Shown piece by piece: positions 35,891 through 45,505 of a DNA stretch of 64,000 nt; position 1 is the first letter of the stretch; each line of letters begins with the position of its first letter. Where the stretch lies: contig OZ252253.1 of assembly GCA_965249775.1 (NCBI GenBank), positions 1,178,001 through 1,242,000 of the forward strand, in the 5' to 3' direction. Under the pieces are notes generated by a model that made no database searches, had not been told where the DNA came from, and saw only the letters and a program-made list of their open reading frames with translations. The translations under genes were made by a program, and so were the position numbers. This DNA is from UBA822 sp965249775. GTDB lineage: Bacteria; Gemmatimonadota; Gemmatimonadetes; Longimicrobiales; Gaopeijiaceae.

Positions 35891-38253
35891 GACTCGGATC
35901 TCCTGTGCAGGAACGGATAGCTGTTTACGATGCCGACGATGATGGACTGCATGCCGTAGCCGCTCGGTTCCGCCTCACGAACGATACGGCGGATCGCCGG
36001 CATATCATAGTAGTCGAGTCCCCGACCCAGCGCGTAGGTCATCATTTTCTCGGTGACGGTGCTGACGAACCGCTCGGGACGGTCGACCAAGGCGACGCGG
36101 AGCTCGGCGGCGCCGTCGAACGGCGTGCCGTCGGGGAGCGCTCCAGAGGTGTCGAGGGCCCTGAAATACTCGTCGACCACCCGGGACCGACCGATGGCGT
36201 CGAAGCCCTCGAGGGCGAACCCGGCCGGGTCGATCATCGAGTGGCACGCCGCGCAGACCGGGTTGTCGCGGTGGGCCGACATCCGCTCGCGCATCGTCCC
36301 CACCTTGAGCTGGGTCTGCCTGTCTTCGAGCGCCGGGACGTTCGGCGGCGGATCGGGCGGCGGCGTCCCGAGGATGTTGTTAAGGATCCACTTGCCGCGC
36401 AGCACCGGCGACGTCCGGATAGCGTGCGAGGTCAGGGTCAGGATGCTGCCGTGTCCCAGCAGTCCTCCACGGGGGCTGTCGGCCGGATAAGTCACCAGCC
36501 GGAAACGGGAGCCCTGTACACTCGGGATGCCGTAGTGCCCGGCCAGGCGTCCGTTCAGAAAAGTGTAGTCGGCGGTCAGCAGCTCGAGCACGCCGCGGTC
36601 CTCCCGCACAACGTGGTCGAAGAACAATTCCGTCTCGGTGATCATCGCCTGACGTAGCGTCTCATCGAACGCGAGCGAATAGGGAGCACCCGGCCGCACC
36701 AGGGTCGCGAGGTTCCTCAGCTGCAACCACTGGCCGGTGAAGTTGGTGGTCAGCTCCTTCGAGCGAGGATCGGCGATCATCCGCCGCACCTGGCGCTCGA
36801 GCTCCGCGGGCTCGCTGAGCACGCCTCGCTCGGCCAAATCGAGCAGCTCGTCGTCCGGGATGCTGCTCCAAAGGAAGAACGACAGGCGGGAGGCCAGCTC
36901 GACGTCGGTCACCACGTAGGGAGTGTCTGATGCCACGCCTGACGGGTCCGCCTCGATCCGGACCAGGAACTCCGGGCTGACGAGCAACCGCCGCAGCGCC
37001 AGCTCGACCCCGCTCTCGAAGTCGGCGCTTTCCCGGCCCATCTCGTAGAACTCGAGAAGGACATCGACGTCGTCTGACGTGACCGGCCGACGGTAGGCCC
37101 GCCGCGCCAGGCCGGACAGGATCGTCCGGGCGCACGCCGGCTCCTCTTGAACCGTCTCGGGGTGGCAGACGAACACCCTATCGCGGCTCGGCGTAGTGCC
37201 TGGACCCCTGATATCGTGCGGACCGGAGATGGTGAGACTCGTGACAGTAGGCATCGAGCCGCCCGGTCCGCCGGAGTTGCCCGCTGTGCGCGGATTCTGG
37301 AAGCGCTCCCGCACCTGCTCGACGAGCACCGGTGGATTCCGATAGAACGCCACCCCGATGTCCCGTGGTCCAGCCGCAATTGGCACCCGTAGCTCAATGG
37401 TGGACCCGAGCTGGACGGTGGACAGATCTACTGGCTCGCCATCGACCGTCACCTCGATCCGGTTCTGCTCCTCCAATCCGCGGGCTCCGCTCACCCGGAT
37501 GCTCAGATCGTAGTCGGCATCGAGCGGAAAGAGGTAGGACACCAGCATCCCGCCACGCGTGCCGAACGGCAGCCCATCGGCCCGGTCCTGCTGTTGCTCG
37601 TCCTGAGCGGTCCGGAACGTCTCAGAGATCGGCGTCGGCGGTGGGCTTCCGACCGCCAGTCGGCTGATGGCGCGTGATGCGTCCAGATAACGCTCCAGCA
37701 ACGACTGTGATATCCGCAGCACGCCGCCGATGTTGTCGAACCCGAAGCTGGCGTCGTCCGCCGGAAGGAAGTTCTCGACGTCGATGTCCAGCGCCAGCAG
37801 GTCGCGGATGGCGTTGTGATACTCGGCCCGGTTCAGCCGGTGGAACGTCGCAGTCCGTCCCGGGTCCGGACGGGCCGCCGCGGCCCCATCGAGCTCGGTC
37901 TCGAGCCAAACGCGGAACTGGTCGAGCGTCGCTTCGTCAGGACGCCGCCGCCCGGCGGGCGGCATCAACCCCGCCCGCAGCTTGCGCACGACCGCCTCCC
38001 AGCGGTCGCCGTCGTCAGCCACCGCGGACAAGTCGAGTGCGTCGAGCGTCAGACCAACCGCGCGGAGCTGTGAATTCAGGGGGGTGGGCCGCTCATTCTG
38101 GCCGGAGACCACCCGCTCGTTGTGGCAGGTGACGCAGTACTCGTCGAGCAAGGCGCGATACTCCGTGGCGGTCTGCGCCGCGACATCGCTGGCTAGCCAG
38201 CCAGTCACCAGGGCCGCCACGACGGCGGCTGCGGAGTGCGTTGACCTAAGCAT
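35887..38253 (-). CDS. DUF1587/1592/1588/1585 multi-domain c-type cytochrome
   Basis: From the ATG at 38253 it is 788 residues with a signal peptide. A heme c motif CVTCH sits near residue 40, and a second CxxCH-type CAACH lies near the C-terminus. Domains in order: DUF1587 (FHRLNRAEYHNAIRDLLALD), a carbohydrate-binding-like middle, DUF1592 (WLQLRNLATLVRPG.. DETLRQAMITETELFF), DUF1588 (GGLLGHGSILTLTSHAIRTS) and DUF1585 (VTEKMMTYALGRGLDYYD). Such proteins are abundant in Planctomycetes and Acidobacteria; an oxidative role on polysaccharide-type substrates has been suggested but is not proven. First gene of the DUF1592-DUF1552-ankyrin operon. Confidence 0.9.
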   Translation of the reverse strand: MLRSTHSAAAVVAALVTGWLASDVAAQTATEYRALLDEYCVTCHNERVVSGQNERPTPLNSQLRAVGLTLDALDLSAVADDGDRWEAVVRKLRAGLMPPAGRRRPDEATLDQFRVWLETELDGAAAARPDPGRTATFHRLNRAEYHNAIRDLLALDIDVENFLPADDASFGFDNIGGVLRISQSLLERYLDASRAISRLAVGSPPPTPISETFRTAQDEQQQDRADGLPFGTRGGMLVSYLFPLDADYDLSIRVSGARGLEEQNRIEVTVDGEPVDLSTVQLGSTIELRVPIAAGPRDIGVAFYRNPPVLVEQVRERFQNPRTAGNSGGPGGSMPTVTSLTISGPHDIRGPGTTPSRDRVFVCHPETVQEEPACARTILSGLARRAYRRPVTSDDVDVLLEFYEMGRESADFESGVELALRRLLVSPEFLVRIEADPSGVASDTPYVVTDVELASRLSFFLWSSIPDDELLDLAERGVLSEPAELERQVRRMIADPRSKELTTNFTGQWLQLRNLATLVRPGAPYSLAFDETLRQAMITETELFFDHVVREDRGVLELLTADYTFLNGRLAGHYGIPSVQGSRFRLVTYPADSPRGGLLGHGSILTLTSHAIRTSPVLRGKWILNNILGTPPPDPPPNVPALEDRQTQLKVGTMRERMSAHRDNPVCAACHSMIDPAGFALEGFDAIGRSRVVDEYFRALDTSGALPDGTPFDGAAELRVALVDRPERFVSTVTEKMMTYALGRGLDYYDMPAIRRIVREAEPSGYGMQSIIVGIVNSYPFLHRRSES

Positions 38254-38404
38254 CGAACCGTAGCGCCACCTCGAAGGGTCAGCTTGACCGTCACAATAAC
38301 TGCACAATCTTTAGTTTAACGGCTGAACCAGCGTCCCGTCCAGCAATATTGACGGCGATTCAGTGTCGGCGGCCCGTCGCTCCGTATAGCGATAACGCCA
38401 AGGC

Positions 38405-41013
38405 TCAGTCGGCCTTGAGCGTCACCACAAGGTCGACCTGCGTCGCCCTGACGGCCGGGACGAGCGTCGCCAACAGACAGGAGCCGCCAACGACCAGGGC
38501 CACGGAGAGCGGCACGAGAGAGCCGGCGGAGTCGATCCCGTCCACGAACCCGCGGGTCCAGGGAGCAGTTGGTACCAGGCTCCCAATCCGATCGTGCCTC
38601 CGAGCAAGGCCATGGTCATGCCGCTCGTGACCACTCCCGTCACGATCTTGCCGTCAGCGGCCCCCAAGGCCTTTCGGATGCCGAGTTCCTGGCTACGTGT
38701 CGCCACCTGATACGCCATCAAAGAGTAAAGGCCAAGGGCCGCGAGTAGCAGGCCGAGTCCGGCCAAGGCGCCGATCATGACGATCTGGAACCTCAGGGGA
38801 GTGAACCACTCTCTTATGTACGACGTGTATGGCACTAGGGGAGACCAGCGCACCTCTGGGGTCAGCTGCCCCAGGACCTCAGAAACTGCCTCGGCTAGCC
38901 GGGCCGGCTCCCCGCCGACGAGCAGCGAGGCGACGGGAACCGTGCCCTGCTGAGCGTACGGGACGTAGACACTCGGCGTCGCGGGCGTATCCGGACCGTG
39001 GTGCCGCGTCGACCGTACGATGCCGACCACCGTCGTCGGCCCGCGCACGAGCATCACGGGCTCGAGCGTCCGCCCCACAACTTGCTGGAGGGGCATCCTA
39101 CTGAAGTACTGGTCTACGAAATCCTCGCTCACGATCACCACTTTTTCCGAGGATCCGTCATCCGTTGGCCGGAATGCTCGTCCCGCGAGCACGTCGATCC
39201 CCATCACGGAAAAATAGCCCGCCGTGACCGGATGGAGCTCGTAGAACACTTCCTCCGACGCGGCATCCGCGCTGATTCCGAAGAGGGGGATGTCGTCTGC
39301 CCCCGTTGCCCCATTCATCGGCGTGTTGAACCCCAAGGCCGCAGGGATGCCCCGCACGTCGAATCGGTCCAGGATCGTGCGCAGCACGTCCTCCCTTTCC
39401 GCATCCGGGACCTCGCTGAGATCGCCCGTTGTCGTCGACACGCCCTCCGCCTCGAAGCCAAGATCGATCGCTCTCAGCGTGAAGACGCGATGGAGGATCG
39501 CGGCGCCGCCCGCAGTGAGCAGGGCGGTAAGCGCCACTTGCCCGACCACGAGGGCTCGACGCCCGCCCACACCGACGGCGCGCCACATCGGTGCCCGGCC
39601 CATGGACGCCTTGGCACTCCGCGAGACCATATATCCCGCGAGACCGATGACGGCTCCCAAAGCCAATCCGATGGACAGAGCGGCGATCACCAGCGGCGAG
39701 GTGACGGCGACTTCGCCGAGTCGCGGAACGTTTTGAGGTACCATCGCCCGAATGGGGGCGATAAGCCAATACGCACCCAGCACGCCAGCAACCGTTCCTA
39801 CCGCCGAGAGCAGGACACTTTCGATGAGCGATCCCCGCAGGAGCCGCGGCTCCGACGCTCCCAGGGCCCGTCGTATCGATCGATCGTGCCGGCCCTCGAC
39901 ACGGCGTGCGGCTACGAGGCCCAACACGTTCACCCCGGCGAGTAACAGGAAAGTGGTGCCGGCGGCTAGAAGCAGCACGATCACGCCGCGAAACGGGCGG
40001 ATGAGGTCGTCCGCGAGGACCGTCGCCTCGACGCTCCACCCACGATGCTCCGGATGGGTCTGGGCGAGCGCCGCCATGAACACGTTCACCTCTGCCTGGG
40101 CGTCAGCCACAGAGTGTTCTGGCCTGACCCGAGCGATCACAGGAAGGAATCGGAGGTCGCGGTCGCCTGGGCGCCGGTCGATGACGCCGACGATATCAAC
40201 GTCGTATGGATAGCCGGAGGGCAACCGGGCGACACCGACGATCAGCATGGAGTACTCGGGCCCCGCGAAGAGCCGCGAGCCGATGATGTCGGGGTCCGCG
40301 CCGAAGTTCGCTCGCCAGAACCGTTCGCTGAGGACCAACTCCGTCTCGGTCACGACCGGCAATCTCCCCAGCATGGGCACGATCCCCAGGATCCCCAGGC
40401 CCTCGGGCGACAGGAAGACGCCATGAGAGACACTGAATGGCGTTCCATCCAAGGTCAATTCCCACGGTCGAGAGTCCCAACCCGCCTCCGCTACGGCATC
40501 GATCGTGCGCCACTGATGCGTCCTGAAGTCCGCAAGCAATCCCTCGGAGAACAGGTGTCGCCGCGCCTCCGTAACCACCCGCGATGCCCCAGCTGTCGGA
40601 TCGGGTGGCTCGATCTCATAGAGTCGCACGACACCGTCAGGCTCCGGATACGGCATCGGAGCCAGCCAGATCCCCCAGGCCACCGCGAACGTGATCATTG
40701 CGGCTGCGAGGCCAATGCCGAGCGTACCGGCCACACCCAGTGCGTAGAGCGGTCGGCGTGTGAGCGTGCGCAGGCCCAGCCGCAAATCGCCGACGAGGCC
40801 CGCCCAACTCCGCCGCCGGATCAGGGTGTCGGGAACGAGCGCCCATCGCAGGGTGCTCAACGCTTGGGTCCAGTACCACCGCCTTGCTACTTGCGGCCCC
40901 TTCGTCCTGGCTAATTCACGGAAGCGATCGGAAAGGTCTTGGAGGAGAAAAGCTCGGTCCGAGGGGTCTGAGCAGAACCGGACCAGCGCGCGGGCCACGG
41001 CGGGTGGTTTCAT
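38405..41013 (-). CDS. ADOP-type ABC transporter permease, frameshifted near the C-terminus
   Basis: Begins at the ATG at 41013, overlapping the PadR stop (ATGA). The N-terminal extension (FLLQDLSDRFRELARTKGP), a MacB-like periplasmic domain, a first FtsX block and a second FtsX block (ELGIRKALGAADGKIV) mark the acidobacterial duplicated orphan permease group. In the annotated frame the last 50 or so residues after GGTIGLGAWYQL are out of family and stop at 38422. In the next frame the expected end appears: VDGIDSAGSLVPLSVALVV followed by LATLVPAVRATQVDL, stopping at 38405-38407. One base is therefore lost near 38555-38580. It may be a sequencing error or a recent pseudogene. No ATPase gene is adjacent, as usual for this group. 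Confidence 0.82.
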
Positions 41014-41330
41014 GCGGGCTTGGCTCCGAGCCCGTCCCAAAGTCGCTCGAGCAAGGCCCGAGATCGCGCCAGGGCGTCTTCACCAGCAGGCAGAAAGCGG
41101 TAGTTGCGGGTGGCGCGTCGCCCTCTCGACGGATCCGTCACCTCTGAAGCGACCAGTCCCTTCCGTTCCATGCGCTTGAGCGTGACATAGACCGCCGGGA
41201 TCGACACGTCTCGACCGGTCGTGTCCAGGATCTCCCTATGGATCGCGGCCCCGTAGGCCGGTCCACGTAGCCTGGCCAACGCCAGCAGGACGACCTGCTC
41301 GAATTCCCCTAGATACTCTCGGCTACCCAT
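41010..41330 (-). CDS. PadR-family transcriptional regulator
   Basis: A 106-residue winged-helix protein (ATG at 41328-41330; a GTG one codon earlier also exists). The sequence LGEFEQVVLLALARLRGPAYG, then VSIPAVYVTLKRMERKGLV and the wing GRRATRNYRFLPAGEDAL are typical PadR N-terminal domain features. It lacks the long C-terminal dimerisation domain of subfamily 1. PadR genes almost always precede ADOP permeases and overlap them, as here, so it probably controls its own operon in response to a transported or toxic compound. Confidence 0.92.
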   Translation of the reverse strand: MGSREYLGEFEQVVLLALARLRGPAYGAAIHREILDTTGRDVSIPAVYVTLKRMERKGLVASEVTDPSRGRRATRNYRFLPAGEDALARSRALLERLWDGLGAKPA

Positions 41331-41340
41331 CACCCCGCCT

Positions 41341-41366
41341 AAACAATGTTTATTAACTCAGTTTAG
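41341..41366 (-). promoter_or_regulatory. Candidate PadR operator/promoter region
   Basis: An AT-rich patch directly upstream of the PadR gene contains AAACAATGTTT (41341-41351, near-perfect palindrome) inside a wider CTAAAC...GTTTAG inverted pair (ends near 41339 and 41366). PadR proteins bind such AT-rich dyads. No hexamers are clear enough to call. Confidence 0.4.
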
Positions 41367-41435
41367 TTCGTGGGGCAGGATGCGCAAGCAGCGCCTGTTG
41401 GGGAGCCGTGTGGATAGACGGAGGCGCCCGCTCCG

Positions 41436-41831
41436 CTACTTGAAGGTTTGCGTCTTTAGGAGCTCGCCCGCCTCATCGTAAACCTTCCAAGTGCCCCTCT
41501 TCTTGCCGTGTTCGAAGCGACCTTCGTCCCAGAGTTGGCCATTGGCATGGTATCGCTTCCATACACCGTGCTTCTGCTCTTCATCGTCGAAGCCGCCCGT
41601 CCCCCGCGGTTCGCCAGTCTTGAAGAACCATCTCCACCGACCAACGATCTTTCCGTCCTTGAAGCTGCCGGAGGACTGCATCTGGCCATTGTTGAGGAAG
41701 TACTTCCACTTTCCTGATTTCTTTCCGTTGTCGAACTCACCCTGGCAAGAGATAAGTCCGTTCTTGAAGAACAGCTCAAAGGGGCCATTTTTCGGATTGC
41801 CGTCTTCATCGATTCCAGGGATGTCTTTCAT
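41436..41831 (-). CDS. MORN-like repeat protein (YwqK-type)
   Basis: A 131-residue protein from the ATG at 41831 (AGGAG ahead; the longer frame upstream lacks support). It consists of about five 20-23 residue repeats with the pattern G.F.NGK..G.WK.Y..NGQ (GEFDNGKKSGKWKYFLNNGQ, SFKDGKIVGRWRWFFKTGE, RFEHGKKRGTWKVYDEAGE). Such repeats occur in eukaryotic MORN proteins and in bacterial YwqK-type proteins sometimes labelled antitoxins. No signal peptide, so it is cytoplasmic. No toxin gene is next to it; its role is unknown. It lies 198 bases from the IS91-like element. Confidence 0.75.
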   Translation of the reverse strand: MKDIPGIDEDGNPKNGPFELFFKNGLISCQGEFDNGKKSGKWKYFLNNGQMQSSGSFKDGKIVGRWRWFFKTGEPRGTGGFDDEEQKHGVWKRYHANGQLWDEGRFEHGKKRGTWKVYDEAGELLKTQTFK

Positions 41832-41969
41832 TGGGTCTCGCTCCTGGTTGGTACATCTGTTGGGGTGGAGAGGCATCCACTCCGAAGGCATCCTGACTCG
41901 CCCAAAGGACGACGACCATTCGCTGCCATATGTCCCTCGGGAAGGCGTTCTAACGATTAAGGATTGTTT

Positions 41970-42019
41970 CCACACTCTAAGCGCGGTGGGTTGACGATGC
42001 GAGAGTCAAGGGAGTGTGG
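41970..42019. repeat. Nested hairpins just outside the IS91-like element
   Basis: CCACACTC (41970-41977) pairs with GAGTGTGG (42012-42019), and inside it TTGAC (41991-41995) pairs with GTCAA (42005-42009). The structure ends ten bases from the element's left end. Otherwise 41832-42028 shows nothing. Confidence 0.55.
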
Positions 42020-42240
42020 CAACGATCAGTTGAGCTGAGCCGCTACGCGGTGGGTGGGGCTATGGAGATTGAGGAGCCCGGGGGTTGAGGCGGCGGGAGC
42101 GGCCCGCGGAGCTCGCACTGCACGAGTGCGGGGAACAGAAGGCAGAGTCCGTGTCGGGGAACGGCGAGAAGGATGGCGGGTGGCCAAGGTCGACACAGGC
42201 ACAGACGGGTGCAGGACCCCGCTCGGGCGAGGCCATTCGA

Positions 42241-43449
42241 TTAGGCTGTGGCACGACGGGACTGGTGATGGCTGGGCGGTGGGCGTCCGAGTACCTCGAT
42301 GCACCGCATCGGACCGCGTCCACAGTGGGGGCAGAGGCGCAAGCTCTGGGGCAGAAGCTCGAGGAAGGGTCCGTTGTCCTCGCTTCGCCCGGACACTTGC
42401 TCGAACTGCCTATCTTCGGGCTGGCCGAGGGCGCCACGGCAGCACGCGAGCAGTCGTGCGCGGCCACTGTTGGCGAGGAACCCGTAGTGGCGGATACGGA
42501 CGAAGCCCTTGGGGAGGACGTGCAGCAGGAAGCGGCGGGTGAACTCACCGAGCGGGAGCGTGAGGGAGCGGGACCGGCGACTGCGGTAGTCCTTGTAGCG
42601 GAGGCTCACGACCTCGTCATCGACGTGGAGCAGCCGGTGGTTCGAGATCGCGATGCGGTGGGTGTAGCGGGCCAGATACTCGAGCACGCGTTCGGGGCGC
42701 TCGAAGGGTGGCTTGGCATAGACCACCCATTCGGTGCGGCATGCCTCATGGAGATAGCGGCCGAACGCAGACGAACTTCGGTAGCGAGCGAGGCGGCCGT
42801 GCAGCTCGATGCGGTCCTCACGGAACGCTTCATGGAGCCCGGCCAGGAACTTGCCGCGGAAGAGCCGGCTCAACACGCGGACGGGCAGGAAGAAGCCGGG
42901 CCGACACGCACGCCACGTGCGTCTATCTTCGGCCAGTCCACCCGCCGGCACCACACAGTGTACGTGCGGGTGATGGATGAGCGTCTGGCCCCAGGTATGT
43001 AGGATGGCGAAGAACCCGAGCCTGGCGCCGAGATGCTTCGGGTTGTTGGCGATCTCCTGAAGCGTCCGGGCCGAGGTGCGGAGCAGAAGATCGTAGACGA
43101 CCTTCGGGTTCTGAAGCGCGAGCGGTGCGAGAACCCGTGGTATCGTGAAGACCACGTGAGCGTAGGGCACGGGCAACACGTCGGCCTGGCGTGCTTCGAG
43201 CCAGGCTACCTGGGCGCTGCCCTGACACTTCGGACAGTGGCGGTTCCTGCACGAGTTGTAGGAGATCCTTTGGTGTCCGCAGGCGTCGCACGCGTCGATG
43301 TGGCCACCCAACCGCGCCGTCCGGCACGCGGTGATCCGCTCGACGACCGCTCGCTGCTCCCAGCTCCATGGCGGACGGCTACGCTGGGCTTCACTTCCCA
43401 GGTGGCGTTTGAAGATCTCCGCGACCTCGTGCCGAGGTCGCTCGGGCAC
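42241..43449 (-). CDS. IS91-family HUH transposase
   Basis: A 402-residue protein starting with GTG at 43449, directly after the recombinase stop. An N-terminal zinc-binding domain (CDACGHQ...CRNRHCPKCQG) is followed by the HUH motif in LIHHPHVHCVVPAGG and the catalytic Tyr region YLARYTHRIAISNHRLL. A C-terminal zinc-like pair (CPHCGRG) ends the fold. It would nick one strand and move the element by rolling-circle replication. Intact, so potentially active. Confidence 0.93.
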   Translation of the reverse strand: MPERPRHEVAEIFKRHLGSEAQRSRPPWSWEQRAVVERITACRTARLGGHIDACDACGHQRISYNSCRNRHCPKCQGSAQVAWLEARQADVLPVPYAHVVFTIPRVLAPLALQNPKVVYDLLLRTSARTLQEIANNPKHLGARLGFFAILHTWGQTLIHHPHVHCVVPAGGLAEDRRTWRACRPGFFLPVRVLSRLFRGKFLAGLHEAFREDRIELHGRLARYRSSSAFGRYLHEACRTEWVVYAKPPFERPERVLEYLARYTHRIAISNHRLLHVDDEVVSLRYKDYRSRRSRSLTLPLGEFTRRFLLHVLPKGFVRIRHYGFLANSGRARLLACCRGALGQPEDRQFEQVSGRSEDNGPFLELLPQSLRLCPHCGRGPMRCIEVLGRPPPSHHQSRRATA

Positions 43450-44304
43450 CTACTCGGTGCTCGTAAGCACTCCGCTCAACGCGTCCAAGGGACTCCTGGT
43501 GCTTCGCAGTCGCTCCGTCGCCACATGGGTATAGATCTGCGTGGTCCTGAGCGAGCGATGACCGAGCAGCGTCTGGATCACGCGCAGGTCCGTGCCCGCC
43601 TCCATTAGGTGCGTCGCGTAGCTGTGGCGCAGAACGTGTGGGCCTGCCGGCTTCGCGATCCCCGCCCTAACGCGTGCCGCCTTCAGGGCACGCTGGATCG
43701 TCGAGCTCACCATCGGCTTCTCTGGATCTCCTCCAGGAAACAGGCAACGCGCGGGCCGATAGGCCAGCCAGTACGTACGGAGCGCTTCGAGTAGGACCTC
43801 TGACAACGCGACCTGCCGGTCGGCGTCGCCCTTGCCGTGCCGAACCGTGATCACCATTCGCTGTGAGTCGATGTCGCGCAGCTCGAGCGCCAGCGCCTCG
43901 CTGATCCGCAGCCCCGCCCCGTACAGCACGAGCGCCACCGTTCGATGCTTCCGGTTCCGGATCGCCTTCAGAAGACGAGCCACCTCCCCGGGACTCAGAA
44001 CCACCGGGTGGCGTCTCTTCAGGCGAGGGTACGGGATCTGCGGCACCATCTCCGGCCGTTGCAGCGTGAACCGGTACAAGAATCGGAGCCCTCCCACCGT
44101 CTGAGCAAACTCCGAGCGTGAGACCTTCCGCTCCTCGGTCAGGTAGCGCAGGTACTCGCGTACCTCCTCTGCGCTCAGATCTGCCAGAGAACGCCCAAAG
44201 TGGCGCCCCATCTCGGCAACACGCGTGATGTAGATCTCCTGCGTCCGCTCCGCATAGTTCCGGATCCGCAGATCCGTCAGCATCTTCCGGCGTAGCTCGC
44301 TCAT
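43450..44304 (-). CDS. Tyrosine recombinase of the IS91-like element
   Basis: A 284-residue phage-integrase family protein: N-terminal SAM-like core-binding domain (about 1-90) and catalytic domain with Arg133 (GLRISEAL), His223/Arg226 (HVLRHSYATHL), His249 (LLGHRSLRTT) and Tyr258 (QIYTHV). All catalytic residues are present. It is separate from the chromosomal XerC gene beyond the element. A recombinase gene paired with an IS91-type transposase is found in several such elements; it may resolve dimers or assist insertion. Confidence 0.92.
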   Translation of the reverse strand: MSELRRKMLTDLRIRNYAERTQEIYITRVAEMGRHFGRSLADLSAEEVREYLRYLTEERKVSRSEFAQTVGGLRFLYRFTLQRPEMVPQIPYPRLKRRHPVVLSPGEVARLLKAIRNRKHRTVALVLYGAGLRISEALALELRDIDSQRMVITVRHGKGDADRQVALSEVLLEALRTYWLAYRPARCLFPGGDPEKPMVSSTIQRALKAARVRAGIAKPAGPHVLRHSYATHLMEAGTDLRVIQTLLGHRSLRTTQIYTHVATERLRSTRSPLDALSGVLTSTE

Positions 44305-44585
44305 CGGGTCCCTCCTGGACGGGGTTGCGTTGGGACTCGCAACCTACTCGCCCGGTCCTCGGGACCTTGGCCCTACTCACACGCGGGAACCACGACCCGC
44401 CCGGTAGCCAACACCACCCACCGCGTAGCGGTTTAGTTCAACTCCTTTTATTCGACACTTTTCGTCGTGTCACGGCCTAAGCATCGAATATACTAACGCG
44501 CTCAGAATATCCGCATCGGTCCACTTCACGCCAGATCCTTGGGACCGAGGACGCCGTGTATCGTGGCCAAAGGGGCGTGCACTCT

Positions 44586-45500
44586 CTACGAGCGCGGATG
44601 CGACCGCCGGTACACCTGCCGCAGCCTCTCCTTGGACGTATGCGTGTACACCTGCGTCGTCGAGAGCGACACGTGGCCGAGAAGCTCCTTGACCGACATG
44701 AGGTCCGCCCCCGCGTCGAGTAGGTGGGTCGCGAAGCTGTGCCGCAGAGAGTGTGCGCCCAGCCCCATGCCCGGGGCGGCGTCATCCAGGAAGCGCCGGA
44801 CGACGGTCTGGATGGACCGTCTCGAGAGCCTCTTCCCGGCCGGATTGAGGAGGAGGGCCTCGCGGTCCGGCTCCATCGACGCGGCCTCTAGCTCGAGCCG
44901 GCGAGGCAGATACCGGCCGAGCGCCCGCCTCGCGGCCTCCGTGACGGGCACGAGTCGCTCCTTGCTGCCCTTGCCGAGCACCTTCGCCTGTCCCGTTCGC
45001 AGATCGAGCGCCGAGAGGTCGAGACCGTGAAGTTCCGACAGCCGAAGACCGCTCCCGTACAAGAGCTCCAGGATGACCAGATTCCTCGTTCCCCGTAAGG
45101 TGTTTTCGGCGGCGCGGGCTTCGGCCACCGTGAAGAGCCCCTCGATATCCGCTGCAGTCGCGTGTCCAGGAAGACGCTTCTCAACTCTGGGCGACCTCAG
45201 CGTCCTGGCCGGATCACTCGGAACACGGTCCTCGAGATGAAGGAACCTGTAGAACGTACGTATGGCCGATAGCTTCCGAGCGACGGTTCGGCGGGTCAGC
45301 TTTTTCCTCCCACACCATCCCATGAAGGCACGAAAATCGACCCGCTCTACGGTCCCCCATCCCCATTCTTTCCCCCCGTAGTGGTCGTTGAGAAAGATCT
45401 CCAAATCCTCGAGATCCTTCCGATAGGATACGACGGTCCGAGGGGACAGCCGTCGCTCCGACTCGATGTGCCTGAGAAAGCGGGAGACGTCGGCGTCCAC
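44586..45500 (-). CDS. xerC: Tyrosine recombinase XerC
   Basis: A 304-residue recombinase starting with GTG at 45500, five bases after the trmFO stop. Catalytic residues: Arg153 (GLRLSEL), Lys177 (GKGSKERLVP), His250 and Arg253 (HSLRHSFATHLL), His276 (LLGHVSLSTT) and Tyr285 (QVYTHTSKERL). XerC resolves chromosome dimers at dif. The position after topA-trmFO supports XerC rather than a mobile integrase; in Bacillus hslV would follow, but here a 21-kb block intervenes. Confidence 0.9.
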   Translation of the reverse strand: MDADVSRFLRHIESERRLSPRTVVSYRKDLEDLEIFLNDHYGGKEWGWGTVERVDFRAFMGWCGRKKLTRRTVARKLSAIRTFYRFLHLEDRVPSDPARTLRSPRVEKRLPGHATAADIEGLFTVAEARAAENTLRGTRNLVILELLYGSGLRLSELHGLDLSALDLRTGQAKVLGKGSKERLVPVTEAARRALGRYLPRRLELEAASMEPDREALLLNPAGKRLSRRSIQTVVRRFLDDAAPGMGLGAHSLRHSFATHLLDAGADLMSVKELLGHVSLSTTQVYTHTSKERLRQVYRRSHPRS

Positions 45501-45505
45501 GTCTA

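Larger units (their letters stand above)
42029..44442 (-). mobile_element. IS91-like element with its own tyrosine recombinase
   Basis: A 2,414-bp unit bounded by 29-base inverted repeats at 42029-42057 and 44414-44442 (26 of 29 positions match; both contain ACCGCTACGCGG-like sequence, itself a small CCGC-TAC-GCGG hairpin). It contains a tyrosine recombinase followed by an IS91-type HUH transposase, both on the minus strand. No target duplication is evident, as expected for rolling-circle IS91 relatives, although well-defined inverted ends are not usual for them. Sequence between 44305 and 44413 is the element's non-coding upstream end. Confidence 0.8.

Noticed and set aside
44443..44585. Hairpin near 44454-44474 as terminator of xerC
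   Set aside because: The stem is only five pairs and is followed by an A-run, not a T-run, on the minus strand.
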